From Blastocatellia bacterium (GTDB lineage: Bacteria > Acidobacteriota > Blastocatellia > HR10): a stretch of DNA of 64,000 nt. The stretch lies in contig JANWYV010000006.1 in the NCBI GenBank assembly GCA_025055075.1, positions 1 to 64,000 of the forward strand. Reading direction: 5' to 3'. Shown one piece after another: positions 9,255-19,292 of this stretch. The notes under the pieces were generated by a model. It searched no databases. It was given only the letters and a program-made list of their open reading frames with translations, and was not told the origin of the DNA. Position 1 is the stretch's first letter; each line of letters opens with the position of its first letter. The position numbers were made by a program, and so were the translations under genes.

Positions 9255-10418
9255 TCACGCCTGGCGAGCGAGGGCGACGGCCAGCTCCGCCGCTTCGCTC
9301 ATGCTGTGGGCGACAGTGATCGCCAATCCCGAATGCGCCAGTAGCTCCCGCGCGCGCTCGACGTTGGTCCCTTCCAGCCGCACAACGATGGGGACGGTGA
9401 CGCCAATCTTCTGCGCCGCTTGGAGGACGCCCTCGGCGACAATGTCGCAGCGCACGATGCCGCCGAAGATGTTGATCAAGACGGCCCGCACGTTTGGATC
9501 CGAGAGCAAGATGCGAAAGCCATTCTCCACGCGTTCCGTCGTTGCGCTTCCGCCGACATCGAGGAAGTTCGCAGGCTCCCCTCCAGCGAGCTTGATGATG
9601 TCCATCGTCGCCATGGCTAGGCCGGCGCCATTGACCATGCAGCCGATGGTGCCGTTCAGCTTGATGTAGTTCAAGTCATACCGGGAGGCCTCCACCTCCA
9701 GTGGCTCCTCCTCGTTCACATCGCGCAGTTCCGCATACTCCGGATGTCGAAACAACGCATTATCATCGAAGGTGACCTTAGCATCGAGGGCATAGAGGCG
9801 TCCATCCTCGGTCACCACAAGGGGGTTCACTTCGACGAGCGAGGCATCGAGTTCGACGAAGGCGCGATAGAGGCCGAGGATGAAGCGCACGGCGGGCCCA
9901 AGTTGCTCGGCCGTGAAGCCGAGTGCGAAAGCGAGCCTGCGCGCCTGATAGGGTTGGAGGCCGAGCGTTGGATGGGCGTGCTCTTTGAAGATCAGTTCGG
10001 GCGAGCGCTGCGCGATCTCCTCGATGTCCATGCCGCCGGCTGGGCTCGCCATGAAGACCGGACAGCGCGCCGCGCGATCTAAGATGACCCCCAAGTAGAG
10101 TTCTCGCCGAATGGGCAGGGCCTCTTCGATGAGAAGGGTACGCACCACTCGACCTTGGGGTCCCGTTTGGGGCGTCACCAAGGTCATCCCCAGCATCTCA
10201 CGCGCCAGCTCATAGGCGCGCTCCGGTGAATCGGCCAGACGAATCCCTCCGGCCTTCCCTCGCCCCCCCGCGTGAATCTGCGCTTTCACGACGACGCGTC
10301 CGCCGAGCTTTTCAGCCACGGCGCGCGCAGCGTCCGGCGTGGTGATCGCTTCTCCGCGAGGGATCGCCACGCCATAGCGTTTGAGCAGCTCTTTCGCTTG
10401 ATATTCGTGTATTCGCAT
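9255..10418 (-). CDS. sucC: Succinyl-CoA ligase [ADP-forming] subunit beta
   Basis: 387 aa, standard length. The N-terminus [16 protein letters not shown] and the ATP-grasp fold are typical. The [14 protein letters not shown] nucleotide loop and the [11 protein letters not shown] motif are present, and the C-terminal CoA-ligase part contains [13 protein letters not shown]-cycle step between succinyl-CoA and succinate with nucleotide phosphorylation. AAGGAG lies 7 nt before the ATG. The alpha subunit gene (sucD) is not adjacent: downstream is the helicase gene on the same strand. Confidence 0.95.
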   Translation of the reverse strand: MRIHEYQAKELLKRYGVAIPRGEAITTPDAARAVAEKLGGRVVVKAQIHAGGRGKAGGIRLADSPERAYELAREMLGMTLVTPQTGPQGRVVRTLLIEEALPIRRELYLGVILDRAARCPVFMASPAGGMDIEEIAQRSPELIFKEHAHPTLGLQPYQARRLAFALGFTAEQLGPAVRFILGLYRAFVELDASLVEVNPLVVTEDGRLYALDAKVTFDDNALFRHPEYAELRDVNEEEPLEVEASRYDLNYIKLNGTIGCMVNGAGLAMATMDIIKLAGGEPANFLDVGGSATTERVENGFRILLSDPNVRAVLINIFGGIVRCDIVAEGVLQAAQKIGVTVPIVVRLEGTNVERARELLAHSGLAITVAHSMSEAAELAVALARQA

Positions 10419-10454
10419 GAAGCGTCTCCTTCTGCTCGATTGATCAGCGCTTGG

Positions 10455-10483
10455 AGTTTAGGAGCACGGCTTGGGGAAGTCAA
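10455..10483 (-). promoter_or_regulatory. sucC promoter
   Basis: On the minus strand TTGACT (10478-10483), 17 nt, TAAACT (10455-10460), giving a leader of about 30 nt before the sucC ATG. Confidence 0.6.
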
Positions 10484-10556
10484 GATAGCGTCGGGCGCCC
10501 GCCACGCGGGCTCTTCGGCTCCTGAGCGTGGGAATGGGTTCCTCGAAGCGTTCGGT

Positions 10557-10586
10557 TTGGCGCGGAGGCAACGTCAGTGCTAAGAT
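10557..10586 (+). promoter_or_regulatory. pfp promoter with extended -10
   Basis: TTGGCG (10557-10562), 18 nt, TAAGAT (10581-10586), preceded by TGC to give an extended -10. It is divergent from the sucC promoter. Confidence 0.5.
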
Positions 10587-10627
10587 TAGGCCCTCATGCC
10601 CGTCGTCGAGGAGGGGAGAGATCAAAA

Positions 10628-11929
10628 ATGAGTGCTGGGCGTGTGGGGATCTTAGTCGGAGGAGGGCCAGCGCCGGGAATCAACGGCGTCATCAGCGCTG
10701 TGACCCTCGAGGCGCGCAATCGTGGACATGAGGTCGTAGGCATCTACGATGGCTTTGCGTGGCTGATGAAAGGGGAGACGAGCCGCGTGCGACTCCTGGA
10801 GCATGACGAGGTCTCGCGGATTCATTTCCAGGGCGGCTCGATCTTGAACACCTCGCGGGCGAACCCGACGCGTCGTCCGGAGGATCTGGAGCGAGTGGTC
10901 GCGTCGTTGGAGGCGCTGGGCATTCGATATCTGGTGACCATTGGGGGCGATGACACCATGTACGCCGCGTATTGCGTGGCGCGGCAGGCGAACGGGCGCA
11001 TTCGCGTTTGCCACGTTCCCAAGACGATTGATAACGACTTGCCGCTCCCGGGCGACATGCCGACGTTCGGCTTCGAGACGGCGCGTCAGTTGATCTTCGA
11101 GCTGCTGCGCAACCTGATGGAGGATTCCCGGACGACGAACCGCTGGTATTTCGTGGTCGTGATGGGGCGATCGGCTGGGCATCTCGCCCTGCAAAGCGGC
11201 ATGGCAGCTGGCGTGACGACGATTATCCTCCCAGAGGAGTTCCCTGAGGTCGTGCATTTGGAGACAGTGGCCGATGTCCTCGAAGGAGCGATCCTGAAAC
11301 GACGTGCATTCTGGCAGCGACGGGATGGCGTCGCTGTGATCGCCGAGGGGCTGCTGGAGCGCATTCCGGAAGACGAGCTGAGTCACATCGAAGGCGTGCG
11401 CCTCACTCGTGATGAGTACGGCCATTTACGGTTGGCCGAGATGGACCTGGCACATATCCTCAAGACGATTGTCGAACGCCGCTTCGCCGCGCGTGGAGAT
11501 GCTCTCACGATCGTTCACAAGACGATCGGCTACGAGGTGCGGTCGGCTCCGCCGATCGCCTTCGATTGCCAATATGTGAAGACGCTTGGGTATGGGGCCA
11601 TCGAGTTCCTGCTCAATCCTACGCCGGAGCAAGCTGAACAGTCCGGGGCCCTGGTTTGCGTTGTGAGTGGGCAGCTTCGATTTCTGCCTTTCGAGCAATT
11701 GATGGACCCGACCACCGGGCGCACGCGTATTCGCATCGTGGATGTCACGGCCCCGATGTATCGGATCGCGCGCGAGTATATGATTCGACTCGAACGCGAG
11801 GATTTCGAAGATGAACGGCGCTTGGCTGAACTGGCGCGGGTGGCCTCGACCAAGCAACATCCCATGACGCCCGAGGAGTTCCGGCAGCGATTCTATCACG
11901 TCGTCACAGACCTCACCGGAGGTATGTGA
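10628..11929 (+). CDS. pfp: 6-phosphofructokinase, probably diphosphate-dependent
   Basis: 433 aa from ATG 10628, which follows a GAGGAGGGGAGAG ribosome site. The N-terminal glycine loop is ILVGGGPAPGINGVI. The phosphoryl-donor residues read GGDDT (D108, D109), and the substrate loop reads PKTIDND (K132). In PFK families an Asp after GGD and a Lys before TIDND mark PPi-dependent enzymes rather than ATP-dependent ones, so I infer a reversible PPi-fructose-6-phosphate phosphotransferase. The stop overlaps the upstream region of the SIS gene, so the pair is probably one transcript. Confidence 0.85.
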   Translation: MSAGRVGILVGGGPAPGINGVISAVTLEARNRGHEVVGIYDGFAWLMKGETSRVRLLEHDEVSRIHFQGGSILNTSRANPTRRPEDLERVVASLEALGIRYLVTIGGDDTMYAAYCVARQANGRIRVCHVPKTIDNDLPLPGDMPTFGFETARQLIFELLRNLMEDSRTTNRWYFVVVMGRSAGHLALQSGMAAGVTTIILPEEFPEVVHLETVADVLEGAILKRRAFWQRRDGVAVIAEGLLERIPEDELSHIEGVRLTRDEYGHLRLAEMDLAHILKTIVERRFAARGDALTIVHKTIGYEVRSAPPIAFDCQYVKTLGYGAIEFLLNPTPEQAEQSGALVCVVSGQLRFLPFEQLMDPTTGRTRIRIVDVTAPMYRIAREYMIRLEREDFEDERRLAELARVASTKQHPMTPEEFRQRFYHVVTDLTGGM

Positions 11930-11931
11930 AC

Positions 11932-12588
11932 ATGAGGGGACGGCTCGAAACGCGTGAAGCGGCACCGGTCCGCCGCTATGAGGCAGCCGTTCGAGAATTC
12001 CTGGACATTGCGCTGGCTGAATTGCAAGCGTTGCGAAAGCGGCTCACGCCCGGATATTTCGATCAGGCTGTGGAATTGATCCTGCAGGCCGAACAGCGCG
12101 GCGGGCGCGTGCATGTCACCGGCGTGGGCAAGCCCGAACATGTGGCGACCTACATCGCTTCATTGCTCAACAGCACGGGCACACCGGCCTATTTCTTGCA
12201 TGGGACGGAGGCCGTACATGGGAGCGCCGGACAGGTCTTGCCCGGCGACGTCGTCATCGCCATCTCCAATAGCGGCGAGACCCAAGAGCTCAAAGAGACC
12301 GTCACGACCGTCAAACGGATCGGAGCCCGCATCATCGGCGTCAGCGGACAGCCTCGATCTTGGCTCGCGCGACATTCGGATGTCTTTCTCTACGCTGGCG
12401 TTACTCATGAGGGCGATCCCCTCAATCTTCCCCCGCGTGCGAGCGTGTTGGCTGAGATCTACGTGTTGGCTGCACTCTCGGTCGCTTTGCAGGTGGAAAA
12501 AGGCCTCACTCGCCAGCAGTACCATCTCCTGCATCCGAAGGGACGGTTAGGGCAACTCTCTTCGGACAACGATTCCTCTTCAACGTAA
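11932..12588 (+). CDS. SIS-domain sugar-phosphate isomerase (KdsD/GutQ-like, no CBS)
   Basis: 218 aa. A single SIS domain carries the sugar-phosphate signature TGVGKPEHVA, AISNSGETQE, and the tail YHLLHPKGRLGQL, which matches the SHPGGALGR end of arabinose-5-phosphate isomerases. The CBS pair found in KdsD is missing. GGAGG ends 9 nt before ATG 11932; a GTG at 11926 lies too close to it. The position 3 nt after pfp points to a sugar-phosphate pathway. Exact substrate (arabinose-5-P or a hexulose-6-P) is open. Confidence 0.75.
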   Translation: MRGRLETREAAPVRRYEAAVREFLDIALAELQALRKRLTPGYFDQAVELILQAEQRGGRVHVTGVGKPEHVATYIASLLNSTGTPAYFLHGTEAVHGSAGQVLPGDVVIAISNSGETQELKETVTTVKRIGARIIGVSGQPRSWLARHSDVFLYAGVTHEGDPLNLPPRASVLAEIYVLAALSVALQVEKGLTRQQYHLLHPKGRLGQLSSDNDSSST

Positions 12589-12691
12589 TGTGGGTCCCTC
12601 TTTCCCGCGCCTCGGAGGGATTTGTCCCCACTCTCGCGCACAAATAGCGTGGGTGCTCCTGTCCCGGCTCCTCAGAGAAAGTTGCAGGTGC

Positions 12692-13303
12692 TCACTTGAG
12701 GAAGTCAACGATTCGCCCCAGGGTGTCAATGACCTTGGGATTGCTCAAAATGACCAGGGCGATCACGACATACAGGATCGCTTTGACGCGGAACAGCTCG
12801 CCCCTCAATTCCTCGCGGATCTGCGTAATGTCTCGCTTCAGCTCGTCCCGAATCTGATACATCTCCGTGTGGACGGCGGCGATGTCCCCTTTCAGCTCGT
12901 CCCGAATCTGGTACATCTCCGTGCGGACGGCGGCGATGTCCCCTTTCAGCTCGTCCCGAATCTGGTACATCTCCGTGCGGACGGCAGCGATGTCCCCTTT
13001 CAACTCGTCCCGAATCTGGTACATCTCCGTGCGGACGGCGGCGATGTCCCCTTTCAACTCGTCCCGGACGGCGGCAATATCCCCCTTCAACTCTTCCCGA
13101 ACGGTGGCGATGTCCCCTTTCAATTCCTCCCGCAGCTTGTGGATCTCATCCTTCATCTCCTCGCGCAGCTTGTAGATGTCCTCTTTTGTCGCCACATGGG
13201 TTTGAGCCACCTCGTGGATGTACTGCAATAGCGCCGCCGTGGCTTCGTCCCCCAGCTTCTCTCGCAGCAACCGGTAGGCTTCAAACGTATGTGCATTCGG
13301 CAT
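12692..13303 (-). CDS. Hendecad coiled-coil protein with C-terminal membrane helix
   Basis: 203 aa. A short N-terminal helical head (MPNAHTFEAYRLLREKLG) is followed by a long uninterrupted coiled coil of near-identical units: 11-residue units (GDIAAVRDELK type) and 18-residue units (11+7, adding TEMYQIR). It ends in one hydrophobic helix (ILYVVIALVILSNP) and a short tail. The reading frame extends upstream, but ATG 13303 starts the conserved part and avoids overlap with thiO. Reminiscent of DUF1640-like coiled-coil membrane proteins; function unknown. Confidence 0.7.
   Translation of the reverse strand: MPNAHTFEAYRLLREKLGDEATAALLQYIHEVAQTHVATKEDIYKLREEMKDEIHKLREELKGDIATVREELKGDIAAVRDELKGDIAAVRTEMYQIRDELKGDIAAVRTEMYQIRDELKGDIAAVRTEMYQIRDELKGDIAAVHTEMYQIRDELKRDITQIREELRGELFRVKAILYVVIALVILSNPKVIDTLGRIVDFLK
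12827..13141 (-). repeat. 54-bp and 33-bp in-frame tandem repeats
   Basis: Four 54-bp units (starting at 12827, 12881, 12935 and 12989) are followed by three 33-bp units (from 13043). 54 equals 33 plus 21, that is, one hendecad plus one heptad. Units differ by only a few bases, so copy number may vary between strains. Confidence 0.85.
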
Positions 13304-13401
13304 AGCTCGTCGAAGACTATAGCATGGGCCTCCCCTGAAGTCGAGGGGGGATGAGCCGACGATTCCCTTCTGGGAAAGGTCGGCAGCGCTCCACGTAATG
13401 G

Positions 13402-14508
13402 TCAAAACCGATGGGGGTGGAACGGGGTGAGATCTCGGCTCGCTTGTCCGCTCGTGATCAGTTCCGCGATCAAGCGAGCCGTGATCGGAGCGAGCAAAAT
13501 CCCATTGCGGAAGTGACCCGTGGCGATGAGAAGACCTGGCTCGGCTTCCCCCAAGATGGGGAGATGATCTGGGGTATCGGGGCGAAATCCAGCCCAAGCT
13601 TCGACGAACGTGCAGCGCTCGATCGCCGGGAGGATTTGTCGAGCGGCTGCGAGAAGGCGAAGAAGAGCATCGGCTGTCACACGCTTCTCATAGCCGACGT
13701 CTTCCATCGTGCTGCCGATGAACAAGCGACCATCGCGACGCGGGACGATATAGCAGTGTGCTGAATGCACGACGTGCTCCAGAAGGGGCGTGCGGGCGTG
13801 AAGAACGACGATCTGTCCGCGGATGGGCTTGACCGGGAGCGGCGGATGCCGCTGAGGATCCACAGTCGCTGCCCACGCGCCGGCACAATTGATGACCCAC
13901 GTTGCCGTATACGCGCCGTGATTGGTGCGCACGCCGACCACACGATCCCCCTCTCGCATCAGACCGAGGGCGAGCTGTCCCGTCAAAATCTCCACGCCGC
14001 GACGCTGTGCCGCCAGAATGAGTGCCTTCATGAGTTGCTGATTGTCCACCTGATGATCGTCCGGCAGAAAGAGCGCCATCTGCACGGCGTCCGAGAGCGC
14101 GGGTTCGCGCTCGTGGACTTCTTGGGCCGTCAGGTCTTCAACGGCCAAGCCTATGGCCTTTTGCCTTTCATAAGCAGCGGCCAAGACCTCGCCCTCAGCG
14201 AAATCAAAGGCCAGAAAGAGCGCTCCCTCGCGGCGGTATTCGATCGGGAGGCCAGTCACCTCTTCGATCTCGGCGACGAAATCGGGATAAAGCTGAAGGC
14301 TTGCCCGACACAACTCGAAGAATGGGCCAGAAGGCTCGTGCATCACCTCGGATTGAGGCGCGAGCATGCCAGCCGCCGCATATGAGGCTTCGCGCCCGGG
14401 CTCCTCGCGCTCCAGAAGTCGGACACTGAGCCCCTCCTTCGCCAGGGTGTAGGCGATCGCGCACCCGATGATTCCTCCTCCCACGACAATGACGTCCGAT
14501 GCCTTCAT
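13402..14508 (-). CDS. thiO: Glycine oxidase ThiO
   Basis: About 368 aa, a FAD-dependent DAO-family oxidase. The N-terminal Rossmann motif is VIVVGGGIIGCAIAY, followed by EREEPGREASYAAAGML. Near the C-terminus are WAGFRPDTPDHLPILG and TGHFRNGILLAP, both typical of ThiO. It makes dehydroglycine (iminoglycine) for the thiazole branch of thiamine synthesis. ATG 14508 follows GAGACGAG; a longer start at 14544 overlaps the upstream SprT-like gene. thiS lies far away at 40730. Confidence 0.88.
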   Translation of the reverse strand: MKASDVIVVGGGIIGCAIAYTLAKEGLSVRLLEREEPGREASYAAAGMLAPQSEVMHEPSGPFFELCRASLQLYPDFVAEIEEVTGLPIEYRREGALFLAFDFAEGEVLAAAYERQKAIGLAVEDLTAQEVHEREPALSDAVQMALFLPDDHQVDNQQLMKALILAAQRRGVEILTGQLALGLMREGDRVVGVRTNHGAYTATWVINCAGAWAATVDPQRHPPLPVKPIRGQIVVLHARTPLLEHVVHSAHCYIVPRRDGRLFIGSTMEDVGYEKRVTADALLRLLAAARQILPAIERCTFVEAWAGFRPDTPDHLPILGEAEPGLLIATGHFRNGILLAPITARLIAELITSGQASRDLTPFHPHRF

Positions 14509-14521
14509 GTGACGACTCGTC

Positions 14522-15241
14522 TCATCGGCGATATCCGCGTCCATTGGCGATGCGCTCGGCCAGAGCTTTCGCCTTCTCGTAGTTTTTGAATCGCTTCTCC
14601 GCCTCCCGAAATTCCGCCGTGTGATAATAGCGTTTCCCGTTGATCGTGCGCGGGGGATAGACGAGATGGAGCATTTCGTGGAAGAGCACGTACTCGAAGA
14701 AGAACTCCGGGATGCGCGGATCGTCGAGCAACCGACTAATGACCAACGTCCGATGCGTGTGATCGAGGTGACCGAGTACCGTCCGGCTGCGATATGGACT
14801 CCAGGTCAAGATCGGCATTCGGAGAGCGCCGCCGAAGTAGAGCCGATTCAGCCGTTGAAAGGTATGTTCGAGATTTCGATACCGGCCCTGTGGGCCGAGA
14901 ATCCGTTTGCGTCCACGCTGGCGCCGAGCGAGTTCGGCAGCGCGAAGGATAGCTGGATCAGCCGCATAAGTGCGATAGATCCGCTCCCACTCGTCCTCTA
15001 CCTTTCGCCGAAAGAGCTTGGCCACCAGGATATGCGCCAACGCTTGGTGGACGCGCCGTGGCGCTTCCCGCAGAATGTCTGAGAGCTTCACATGCAGCCG
15101 ATTGCTTCGCAAACGGATATAGTTATTGAGGCCGGCGAACGGATAGAACCCCACTTCAATCTCCGGCACCGATCGCCGCCCTGTGATCTGACGCACCGCT
15201 TCCGCGAAGATCCGCTTCAGCTCCGCCTCCGTGACCGCCAC
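14522..15241 (-). CDS. SprT-like zinc metalloprotein
   Basis: 239 aa from a GTG preceded by GGAGAG at about 7 nt. The C-terminal half holds the HExxH site FHEMLHL within a SprT/YgjP-like context (LTWSPYRSRTVLGHLD upstream, HTAEFREAEKRF downstream, giving a third metal ligand). Predicted zinc peptidase-like protein; substrate unknown. It ends 14 nt before thiO. Confidence 0.75.
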   Translation of the reverse strand: MAVTEAELKRIFAEAVRQITGRRSVPEIEVGFYPFAGLNNYIRLRSNRLHVKLSDILREAPRRVHQALAHILVAKLFRRKVEDEWERIYRTYAADPAILRAAELARRQRGRKRILGPQGRYRNLEHTFQRLNRLYFGGALRMPILTWSPYRSRTVLGHLDHTHRTLVISRLLDDPRIPEFFFEYVLFHEMLHLVYPPRTINGKRYYHTAEFREAEKRFKNYEKAKALAERIANGRGYRR

Positions 15242-15399
15242 AGCCTTTCTCTCCGCCGGAATCCCCGTTCGGGACTCCTCCAGACGATCAAGAACAGTGT
15301 TTGATGTTAGCCAAAGGCTCGAAAAGTCGTCAAATGGGCTCTCGCTGACTCTCTCTCCGACCGAAGGAGACGTCCTCGGTGGAAAATTCGAGGCGGGAT

Positions 15400-15408
15400 T
15401 GGTATCAT
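15400..15408 (+). promoter_or_regulatory. Candidate extended -10 of the aconitase promoter
   Basis: TGG followed by TATCAT about 80 nt before the acnA start. No good -35 is visible at the usual distance, as is typical for extended -10 promoters. Confidence 0.35.
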
Positions 15409-15486
15409 CAAGGGTTGAATTCCTCGTGGGAGGAATCCCGTCGTGGGGATTCCGAGGCGCGCAGGGACCGAAAGGGAGGACGATTT

Positions 15487-18243
15487 ATGGGCAGGGGGAC
15501 GAAGGACAGTTTCGGCGTCCGATCCCGACTCTCGATAGGTTCGCTCTCGGTGGAGTACTTCTCTCTGGCGGCCTTAGCGCGGGCGGGCGTGCCAGAGGTC
15601 GCGCGACTCCCATTCTCGCTGAAGGTTCTCGTGGAGAACCTCTTGCGTTTTGAGGATGGTCGCACGGTGACGCCTGAGGACGTTGTGGCCGTCTGTCGGA
15701 GCGTGACCGGAGGTCGCCAGGAACGCGAGATCGCATTTCGACCGGCGCGCGTCCTCATGCAGGATTTCACCGGCGTGCCAGCGCTCGTGGACCTGGCGGC
15801 GATGCGCGATTGGATGCGTCAGCAAGGCAGCGATCCGCGACGCATCAATCCGCTGACTCCGGTGGACTTGGTCGTTGATCACTCCATTCAGGTGGATCAG
15901 TCCGGCACGCCGACGGCCTTCGCCGAGAACGTGGCGCGCGAGTTCGAGCGAAATCACGAGCGATATCGCTTCCTGAAATGGGGGCAGCAGGCCTTCGCGA
16001 ATTTTCGCGTCGTCCCTCCGGGGATGGGGATCGTGCATCAGGTCAATCTCGAATACTTAGCCCGCGTGGTGTTCTTGGAGGAAGGTCTCGCCTATCCGGA
16101 TACGCTCGTCGGCACGGACTCGCATACGACGATGATCAATGGGATCGGCGTGCTGGGCTGGGGCGTTGGAGGGATCGAAGCGGAAGCTGCGATGCTCGGC
16201 CAGCCGATCGCGATGCTCATTCCGGAAGTCGTGGGCTTCAAGCTGACAGGGGAGCTGCCTCCGGGAGCGACGGCCACGGACTTGGTGCTCACCGTCACCG
16301 AGATGCTCCGCCGAAAAGGTGTCGTCGGGAAATTCGTGGAATTTTATGGGCCGGGGCTTCGGAGCTTGAGCGCGGCTGATCGCGCGACGATCGCCAACAT
16401 GGCCCCGGAATATGGTGCGACGGTCGGCTTCTTCCCCGTGGATGAGGAGACATTGCGCTATCTGCGCTTCACCGGACGCGAGGACGACTTGGTGGCGCTC
16501 GTCGAGGCATATACGAAGGAGCAAGGGCTCTTCCGAAGCGAAGAGACGCCGGATCCCATCTTCTCCGACACGATCGAGCTGGATCTCAGCACGGTCGAGC
16601 CGAGCGTAGCTGGACCCCGCCGTCCTCAAGATCGAGTTCCGCTCAAGGATTCGCGTCGCGCCTTCCGTCGAGCGCTCGTGGGCATGGTCAACGGCGAGGT
16701 CCAAAAGTTCGGTGCGGAGCAGCTCGCTCAATGGGTCGAAGGCGAAGCCGTGGAGTCCGCACCCATTCCCCTTCGGAAGCGGGTCTCAGTGCGCGTGAAC
16801 GATCACGAGGCGGAGCTAGGGCACGGATCGGTCGTCATCGCTGCCATCACCAGTTGTACGAATACATCGAATCCCACGGTGATGATCGCCGCTGGGCTTT
16901 TGGCGAAGAAGGCCGTCGAACGTGGGCTTCGAGCCAAGCCTTGGGTGAAAACGAGTCTAGCACCGGGCTCGCGCGTCGTCATCGAGTACTTGCGCGAAGC
17001 GGGCTTGCTGCGTTATCTGGAGGCTTTGCGCTTTCACCTCGTCGGCTACGGCTGCACGACGTGCATCGGAAATAGTGGGCCGTTGCCCGAGCCCATCGCT
17101 CGCGCGATTCAGGAAGAGAGGCTGGTCGCCGTCGCCGTCTTGAGCGGTAACCGCAATTTTGAAGGGCGCGTGCATCCTCTGGTGCGCGCGAACTATCTGG
17201 CCTCGCCGCCACTTGTCGTCGCCTACGCGCTGGCGGGCACGATGGATGTGGATCTGCTGGCAGAGCCGCTTGGGACAGATCCCGAAGGCCGTCCCGTGTA
17301 TCTGAAGGACATCTGGCCGACGCCTGAGGAGATTCAGGCGACAATGGGCGCCGCCATTCGCCGCGAGATGTTCCGCCGAACCTACGCCGACGTCTTCCGC
17401 GGCGAGGAACGCTGGAACGCGCTCTCCGCGCCGACAGGAGAATTGTTCGCATGGGACGAGGCCTCCACGTACATTCGTCGTCCCCCATTTTTCGAGGAGA
17501 TGCCGATCGAGGCATCTCCCCTCGAGGACATTCGTGGAGCGCGCGCGCTTCTTGTGCTCGGCGATTCGGTGACGACCGATCATATCTCGCCCGCCGGTTC
17601 GATTCCCGTTCAAAGCCCAGCCGGGCAATATCTGATCGCGTGCGGCGTCGCCCCTTCGGACTTCAATTCCTATGGAGCGCGACGCGGCAATCACGAGGTG
17701 ATGATCCGTGGCACGTTCGCCAATATTCGCTTGCGGAATCTGCTCGTGCCGGACGTCGAGGGGGGATGGACCGTGCACTTCCCAGACGGCGAGCGCGTGA
17801 CGATCTTTGAGGCGGCCGAGCGGTATCGGGCGGAGCATGTGCCGCTTCTGGTCATCGCCGGGAAGGAATATGGTTCGGGCTCTTCGCGGGATTGGGCGGC
17901 TAAGGGGCCGCGCCTGCTCGGCGTGCGTGCTGTGCTCGCTGAGAGCTTCGAACGCATTCACCGCAGCAATCTCATCGGGATGGGCATCCTCCCTCTGCAA
18001 TTTCGCGAAGGGGAGAATCGCGAGACGCTCGGCCTCACCGGTCGTGAGATCTATGACATCGCGGGCTTGGCGGAAGGACTCGCCCCGCGTCAAATGCTCA
18101 CGGTTCGCGCTCGACGCGAAGATGGCAGCGAGACGGTCTTCTCGGCCATCGCGCGCGTAGATACCCCCATCGAGGTCGAATATTATCGGCACGGCGGCAT
18201 TCTGCCTTACGTCCTGCGGGAATTGCTGAAAGAAGGTCGGTGA
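15487..18243 (+). CDS. acnA: Aconitate hydratase AcnA
   Basis: 918 aa, close to the normal length of about 900. Iron-sulfur ligands are in SCTNTSNP and in the [12 protein letters not shown] pair, and the swivel-domain motif [15 protein letters not shown] is intact. 4Fe-4S enzyme interconverting citrate and isocitrate. ATG 15487 has GGGAGG about 8 nt upstream; the frame extends further upstream without a better start. A small Cys-rich gene follows after 37 nt. Confidence 0.96.
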   Translation: MGRGTKDSFGVRSRLSIGSLSVEYFSLAALARAGVPEVARLPFSLKVLVENLLRFEDGRTVTPEDVVAVCRSVTGGRQEREIAFRPARVLMQDFTGVPALVDLAAMRDWMRQQGSDPRRINPLTPVDLVVDHSIQVDQSGTPTAFAENVAREFERNHERYRFLKWGQQAFANFRVVPPGMGIVHQVNLEYLARVVFLEEGLAYPDTLVGTDSHTTMINGIGVLGWGVGGIEAEAAMLGQPIAMLIPEVVGFKLTGELPPGATATDLVLTVTEMLRRKGVVGKFVEFYGPGLRSLSAADRATIANMAPEYGATVGFFPVDEETLRYLRFTGREDDLVALVEAYTKEQGLFRSEETPDPIFSDTIELDLSTVEPSVAGPRRPQDRVPLKDSRRAFRRALVGMVNGEVQKFGAEQLAQWVEGEAVESAPIPLRKRVSVRVNDHEAELGHGSVVIAAITSCTNTSNPTVMIAAGLLAKKAVERGLRAKPWVKTSLAPGSRVVIEYLREAGLLRYLEALRFHLVGYGCTTCIGNSGPLPEPIARAIQEERLVAVAVLSGNRNFEGRVHPLVRANYLASPPLVVAYALAGTMDVDLLAEPLGTDPEGRPVYLKDIWPTPEEIQATMGAAIRREMFRRTYADVFRGEERWNALSAPTGELFAWDEASTYIRRPPFFEEMPIEASPLEDIRGARALLVLGDSVTTDHISPAGSIPVQSPAGQYLIACGVAPSDFNSYGARRGNHEVMIRGTFANIRLRNLLVPDVEGGWTVHFPDGERVTIFEAAERYRAEHVPLLVIAGKEYGSGSSRDWAAKGPRLLGVRAVLAESFERIHRSNLIGMGILPLQFREGENRETLGLTGREIYDIAGLAEGLAPRQMLTVRARREDGSETVFSAIARVDTPIEVEYYRHGGILPYVLRELLKEGR

Positions 18244-18280
18244 CGCCCGTGGCCGCACGGGCGGATGAACGGAACTGCGC

Positions 18281-18730
18281 ATGTATCGGCCTCGCTATTG
18301 CGCCGAATGCGGGCATCGCATCGAACGAGAGCGTTGGCGTTTCTGGCACAGCCGGCAGTTTTGCGATGCGTGTGCCCGCCGCTTCGAACGACACCGACGG
18401 GGATGGCTGGGTGCGCTCCTCATTGCGAGTCTCGCCTTGGGATTTTTGGTGGGCCGCCTCTCGGTACGCGCTCCTTCTCCAGACCCGGTGCTTCGGATCG
18501 AACGCCTCGCTCCTCCTCGCGAGATGCCTCCGGCGCCCCCTTCGGGGAATCCAAATTCGTCTTCGAGGAGCACCTCTCAGGAAGTCAGCACCCTGTGCGG
18601 CGCGCCGACCAAAAGCGGACGCCCATGTCGACGCCGCGTGCGCGGCGGTGGTCGTTGTTGGCAACATCGCGAGGTCGTGACGCAGCCGCCGTCAGGTGAT
18701 CACCGTTCGGCGCCCATCGGAAATCCGTGA
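18281..18730 (+). CDS. Small membrane protein with two Cys-rich modules
   Basis: 149 aa. The N-terminus CAECGHRI...FCDACARRF looks like a zinc ribbon (two CxxC pairs). One transmembrane helix follows (GWLGALLIASLALGFLVGRL), then a Pro/Ser-rich linker. The C-terminal module CGAPTKSGRPCRRRV...GRCWQH resembles DUF5763-type short zinc modules. The stop overlaps the GTG of the next gene. Function unknown. Confidence 0.65.
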   Translation: MYRPRYCAECGHRIERERWRFWHSRQFCDACARRFERHRRGWLGALLIASLALGFLVGRLSVRAPSPDPVLRIERLAPPREMPPAPPSGNPNSSSRSTSQEVSTLCGAPTKSGRPCRRRVRGGGRCWQHREVVTQPPSGDHRSAPIGNP

Positions 18731-19284
18731 GTGACATGATGCCGACGGTCTCGCCGACGCGACGCCATCTCCTCATCACGGGACGGCCGGGTGTTGGCAA
18801 GACGACGCTCCTTCGACAAGTGGCCGAGCGATTGGTCCCACAAGCAGCGGGCTTTTACACGCTCGAAGTGCGAGACGCGGCAGGCCATCGCGTCGGATTT
18901 GAGATCGTCACGTTGGAGGGGCAGCGGCGCTTGCTCGCTCACGTGGATTTTCAAACTCCCTATCGCGTCTCCCGATATGGCGTGGACGTTCGCGCGATGG
19001 AAGAGGTCGCTGTCCCCGTTCTGGAGCGGGGATTGACTGATGAGGCCATCCCTTTCCTCATCGTGGATGAGATCGCGCGCATGGAACTCTTCTCGCACGC
19101 TTTCGTTCGTGTCCTCGACAAGATCTTGATCAGCCCCAAGCGCCTCATCGCGACAATTCAACAAAGCTCCCATCCGGTCATTGAGCGGATCCGCGCGCGC
19201 CCCGATGTCGAGCTCTGGGAGTTGACCCCGACGAATCGTTCGGAACTGCTCGCCCGGCTTCTGGAACGTCTGTGCATCCGGTGA
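18727..19284 (+). CDS. THEP1-type nucleoside-triphosphatase
   Basis: 185 aa. Walker A is GRPGVGKTTL near residue 20, and the Walker B/VDE motif is LIVDEIARMELFS, as in the thermophile NTPase-THEP1 family (hydrolyses NTPs to NDPs, role uncertain). The GTG start overlaps the previous stop (GTGA), so translation is likely coupled. Confidence 0.82.
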   Translation: MSDMMPTVSPTRRHLLITGRPGVGKTTLLRQVAERLVPQAAGFYTLEVRDAAGHRVGFEIVTLEGQRRLLAHVDFQTPYRVSRYGVDVRAMEEVAVPVLERGLTDEAIPFLIVDEIARMELFSHAFVRVLDKILISPKRLIATIQQSSHPVIERIRARPDVELWELTPTNRSELLARLLERLCIR

Positions 19285-19292
19285 GATCCGGC

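Noticed and set aside
12827-13141. CRISPR-like direct repeats
   Set aside because: Units are contiguous with no unique spacers and keep a coding frame; they are coiled-coil repeats.
16957-18282. 441-codon minus-strand frame
   Set aside because: Antisense of aconitase, whose identity is certain.
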